Below are positions 59,738 through 64,000 of a stretch of 64,000 nt of DNA, in pieces. The stretch comes from Rhodocollybia butyracea (taxonomy: Eukaryota; Basidiomycota; Agaricomycetes; Agaricales; Omphalotaceae): contig JADNRY010000202.1 in assembly GCA_015501585.1 (NCBI GenBank), positions 1 through 64,000 on the forward strand, written 5' to 3'. Every line of letters starts with the position of its first letter. Position 1 is the first letter of the stretch. The notes beneath the pieces are model-generated. The model was not told the origin of the DNA and ran no database searches. It saw only the letters and a program-made list of their open reading frames with translations. The position numbers and the translations under genes were made by a program.

Positions 59738-62459
59738 ATGTCTGTCGCGGTCAAACAATCACCCCTTTTTAATGACCGAAAATCTTTCAAACGTTCCAGA
59801 CCATCATGGGTAGACGATGGTAATGAGGACCGGAGGCAGAAAACACCATCGAAAGTGACTGGGCTCTCGCCAAATAGTCACCTCAAAAGTCCAAAGAAGG
59901 CCCGAAAGTCTCTTAATGGGTTTACTGGCCCTTCTAAGATAGAAGATAGCGGACGGGCATCCGTCAATGTTTCTAAGCCTCTACAAATCCAAGAGCAGCG
60001 TTCTAAACTCCCGATTGCAAAAGGTGAGGACACGGACTATGTAGGATCATAACCATTTGGTCTCACTTCTACTACTAGGCAAGGAAGCCTTGATTCGGGA
60101 ATTCCGGGAAAACGATGTGACTGTACTACTAGGAGAAACTGGATCAGGAAAGACTACTCGTACGTCCTCCATTTTAGGTTATAGTGTATATCTTACTATG
60201 CTTCTAGAGGTTCCCCAGTATCTACTAGAGTCTGGGCTGGCAGGAGACGGAATAATTGCAGTAACTCAGCCTCGAAAGGTTGCGGCTACATCTCTTGCTG
60301 CGCGTGTCGCAACAGAACAAAACGTAAACCTTGGGTCTTCAGTTGGATATTCCGTCCGTTTCGATGAGCGGTTCAGCCCAGAAACTCGGATAAAGTACAT
60401 GACCGACGGTATGATCGTGCGCGAGCTCATGTCCGACTCGTTATTGAGCAAATACAGTGTCGTTATCGTGGATGAAGCTCACGAACGATCGCTAAGGACC
60501 GACCTTCTAATTGCCAATCTCAAAACTATCCTGCGACAACGCAATAACATCCAGGATGTCAAGGGAAAGGGGAAAGTTAAAGGGAATGCGTCTAATCCTC
60601 TCAAAGTCATCATCATGAGCGCAACTCTTGATGCTGAAAAATTTGGTCTATTTTTCGAGGGGTGGGTCAATTCTCTTTACTCTCTTCGGATTCTCACCTT
60701 CTGATCAAACGACCAGCGCAAAAATTCTTTACGTTCAAGGTCGGCAGCACCCAGTCAAAATATACCACTCCTCCCAAGGGCAAGTTGACTACGTGGACGC
60801 AGCAATGCGTACCTTCTTTCAAATACATACCGACTATCCACCTGGCGACGTCCTGATATTTCTACCAGGTATGTGTATGCTTCTTGCTTTTAACGGCTAC
60901 TAATTCTCACTTCAGGGCAAGAAGACATTGAAAGTTTGGAGAAAACCATTCAAATATACTCTAATCAACTACCACATGACCACATGTTGGTATGTCTTAT
61001 TTGAGTTGCGTTATTGAGGTTCATCATCATAATTTCTGCTTCATAGGTATTAACATGTCCCATGTACGCGTCGCAAGCTGCTGGTCAGAACTCCAAAGTC
61101 TTCCATCCCACGCCTCCCAACACTCGAAAATGTATACTGGCGACCAATATCGCGGAGACTTCTATCACAATACCTGGGGTGAAATATGTCATCGACACAG
61201 GAAAGTGTAAGGAGAAACGATATCTCGCGAGGAATACAGGGGGAGGTAAGAGTTGCTTTCAAGTACGGAACCCTGCCTCACATGGTTTTGTAGGTTTTGA
61301 TACACTTTTAATAAGAGATATAACCCAATCATCTGCGATGCAACGAGCTGGCCGAGCCGGTCGAGAAGTATGATGAGCACTAGCATACTTTTTTTTTGGT
61401 GGCTGACACAAATTCCAGGGAGCGGGACACTGTTTCCGACTGTACACAGAAGATGCTTTCAAAGCAATGGCTCTTTCTGCTGAGCCAGAAATCATGCGCT
61501 GTAGTCTTTCCTCAAGCCTTCTCCAGCTCAAATGTTTAGGACAAGATCTCGAAACACTAGATCTCATGGATCAACCGGCAGATGAATCAAGTACGTCTCT
61601 GAGCTTGTCTGTCACCGTGTCATAAACAATGTTCAAAACAGTGAAATCATCGCTTATTGTGCTATTTTTACTGGGTGCACTCGACCGCGAGAAGGAAATT
61701 ACTTCTGTAGGACGACAAATGGCTGCATTTCCTCTGGAACCAGTCTACAGCCGCGCCGTTATCGCCTCTACAGAATACGGATGTACACAAGAAGTGCTAG
61801 ATATTGTCTCGGTCTTATCTGCGTCATCCAAACTCTTTGTCGAAAGTTCTGAGCAACGCGACGCTGTATCAGAAGCCCGCCAAAAGTTTCGACACGTTTG
61901 TGGCGACCACCTCACGATTCTCAACGTAGTCAAGGCATATCAAGAGATTGCACAGTCGGAAAGCAAGAGTGGTAGGAAAGAATGGTGCAGACGTCATTTT
62001 TTAAATGAGCGCGCGTTATTAGAGGCAAACGATATTCGGGACCAGCTCAGGCAAACGTGTCAGAGACTGGGTATCGACCATCGAGTTTCTTGTGGTGAGA
62101 AGGATGACCCCGTGATCCAAAGCCTCGGACATGGACTAGCGTTGAATATGGCACTTCTGCAGCCAGATGGTTTCTATAAACAGGCCATTGGACAGTCGGT
62201 ATGGACAGTTACTTTCGCCTATCAGAATAATGTTGAGCGCCATTACAGGTTGTCAAGATACACCCTAGTTCGACACTTTGCGACAAAAAGACCCCAGCAA
62301 TCATCTACGATGAGTTGGTAAGTCCCTTGTTATCTCATTTACCCTCATGATGTTCTTACCGTACGATAGGTGTACACGAATCAGATTTATGCTCGCGGTG
62401 TATCAAAAATCCCGAAATCCTTTATTCTCACTTTTGGGACGCTTAAGCTACAGAGCTAA
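59738..62459 (+). CDS. DEAH-box RNA helicase (DHX33/DHX15-like)
   Basis: ATP-dependent RNA helicase of about 760 residues. The first 90 residues are basic and Ser-rich. Motif I is LLGETGSGKTTQVPQYL (split by an intron), then TQPRKVAATSLA (Ia), VDEAHERS (II, DEAH), MSATLDAEKF (III), LIFLPGQEDIE (IV), ATNIAETSITIPGVKYVID (V) and QRAGRAGREGAGHCFRLYT (VI). After the helicase core come the winged-helix region (LDREKEITSVGRQMAAFPLEP), the HA2-type segment and an OB-like end. Introns lie near 60025-60078, 60161-60207, 60661-60705, 60869-60916, 60989-61047, 61246-61293, 61370-61418 and two at the 3' end; the last exon ends at 62459. It is most like DHX33 (ribosome biogenesis or nucleolar), but a DHX15- or Prp43-related role cannot be excluded. 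Confidence 0.87.
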
Positions 62460-62573
62460 TTTCTGAATGCCTTCGCAACTACAAGCGTTCACATCGTAGT
62501 AATTACAATTACAAGACAACAAAGGATTACTCTAAACTTGTTACAAAGTATTACCGGTACTTATGTCCAAGAC

Positions 62574-64000
62574 TTAGTTGGTCTCTGCATAAGTGTCCGG
62601 GGTGGTGGCGATGCCAACGCGTGAGTTGGTAGTATCGAAGATAGAATAAAAACGCTGGAGCCAGGTGAAGCCATCTACGAATTTTATAATTCCTTGTGAG
62701 GATCGAATCGAAGACACTCACTGATAAAACTGAGTCCGCTCGTGCCTACAGGACCTATATTCGCGAAGACGCAATAGATCGAGTCGCTATCGCCCCCAAG
62801 AGCACTGTTGAGTGCTCTGGGCCAAATCTGTGCATTAGGCGTCAACTCGAAGCATGTCTGTGAAAGAAAGTATTTCAGTTTGAATATTTCAGTTTGGATC
62901 TGTGACGAACGATTGTCACTTACATCTCCGATGTTGAAATACATGCTCTCGAGATTCTCAAACTGTTTGGGAGTTAGCTTGAGAAGGCCAGTAGCTTGGT
63001 CTGGTGTCGCTCCAGTGCTGTCTTGATAGGCCTTGAAGGCGTCGTCGGGGATCATGATCAACGTAGTGCCGGTGTCTAGCCAAGTATGAGAATATGTATC
63101 ACGTCGCAATGGCAAAATGCACGAACCAACAATTCCAGCGCACTGCTCGAGCATCATTTTTTTCCCTGAGCCATAGGCAATGCTTTGATCAATACCTTGG
63201 GTTCGACGACGTGATTTCAGTATTAGCTAGAAACCATAGGCGGAAGGTACAAACCCCAATACTTCGAAGCAGGCGAGGTGGTGGTGATGGGAACGTAAGT
63301 AATTTCAGAAGCGATTCTAGCGCGCAATGATAAGCATGTGAAGGAATATCGGTGATGGACCAACTTGGTCCTGTCGAGCTTGCTACCGAAACAAAGTTCA
63401 CCATTGGCCAAGTTGCCGTTCCCTCCAGACGTCGGGTTGTACGAGATACCAATGCATTCGGTGTCAAGAGTTCCTTGCTTGAAGAGGTTATCGGTCACGG
63501 TAGCTGACGCCCTCCGAGTCGTCAGAACGTATTGACAGTGAAGTGATGAAAGCACCCCTCACGGATCGAGTCGATTCCTTCCACAGTTTGATTCGTCAAC
63601 GAAACTGGACCAATACCTACATCGAGAGGTTGTTAGAACGTAGTAACAGATGGTACCGTACTGTTACTGACCAAGAATGCCGTCTATTCCTTTGAAGCCT
63701 TGCGCCGTGTTCGCAACAGCAAACGATTGTTTGTCGACCTTCAAGCTATCTCCGAGAATAACCGGGCCTTCGTATTCTGTTCCTTCGAAGCTGCCAGAGC
63801 CGTACCCGACTTTCACAGTCTTGCGAGTGCTACGTGACAAAACATGAGTGATTGAACAAAAGAAAAATAAACACGATTGACCTAACACACGACGAACTGG
63901 GCTGGAAGCTCTTATTGGCTCCACACCATGTGTTGCTGGATCCTATAAAGGTGTTCCAGAGGGAAAGCAAGAATATTAAACGCGTCGATCTACATACCAG
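62574..64000 (-). CDS. Secreted aspartic protease, polyporopepsin-like (5' end outside window)
   Basis: Pepsin-family A1 protease, cut by the right end of the window before its start, so the first catalytic Asp and the signal peptide are not seen. Visible parts: SSNTWCGANK, KVGYGSGSFEGTEYEG (flap), GIDGILGIGPVSL, VDTGTTLIMIP (second catalytic motif), ESMYFNIGD and FINGFTWLQRFYSIFDTTNSRVGIA at the C-terminal end. This end and the absence of a membrane anchor match polyporopepsin-type secreted enzymes rather than the two anchored proteases at 564 and 3037. Introns lie near 62700-62730, 62850-62925, 63070-63125, 63190-63255, 63500-63560, 63615-63670 and 63820-63890. The stop at 62574 follows TPDTYAETN. 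It acts in extracellular protein digestion. Confidence 0.86.

Overview
The window looks like nuclear DNA of a basidiomycete fungus of the class Agaricomycetes. Genes are dense and cut by many short (about 45-75 base) GT-AG introns. The proteins are characteristic: a CreA/Cre1 repressor, a polyporopepsin-type aspartic protease, a fused Egt1 ergothioneine enzyme, CE16-type esterase and F-box-like proteins of the type that is expanded in mushrooms. I cannot place it to order or species. About 27 protein genes can be supported. No complete rRNA or tRNA gene and no CRISPR array was seen.

Layout. 0.5-5.4 kb: two tandem membrane-anchored aspartic proteases. 6.1-9.6 kb: dynactin p62 and an unknown two-helix membrane protein. 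10.2-22.2 kb: an accessory-looking block bracketed by two direct copies of an arrestin-like gene. Between them lie a divergent esterase pair (HSL-type and CE16), an IRG-like GTPase with a heptad-repeat stalk, and a near-perfect 1.2 kb + 1.2 kb inverted repeat. 22.9-26 kb: a severin/gelsolin protein and a methyltransferase, with short tRNA-related repeats scattered around them. 27.5-35.6 kb: Cre1, a MARVEL protein, a family-X DNA polymerase with an altered active site, a micro-exon gene and OPA3. 35.8-41.9 kb: GUP1 flanked by two inverted paralogues that join an F-box-like start to a PBZ-like zinc motif. 42.1-50.6 kb: an old yellow enzyme, a DCAF-like WD40 protein, a queuosine-salvage protein, a thioesterase-like protein and a DHHC palmitoyltransferase. 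50.9-64 kb: Egt1, a third arrestin-like gene, an FAD monooxygenase, a DEAH helicase and an aspartic protease that runs off the right end.

Most genes are ordinary housekeeping or secretory functions (endomembrane lipid remodelling, palmitoylation, actin and dynein, carbon repression, antioxidant thiol synthesis) and do not form a single pathway. The accessory interest lies in the arrestin/GTPase/inverted-repeat block and in the paralogue pair around GUP1.

A caution for all users: four otherwise well-conserved genes (cre1, the polymerase, QNG1, the FAD monooxygenase) each lose frame at or beside short homopolymer runs, and the two arms of the inverted repeat also differ in a homopolymer length. 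Uncorrected sequencing or assembly indels are the simplest explanation, so these genes should not be called pseudogenes from this window alone.
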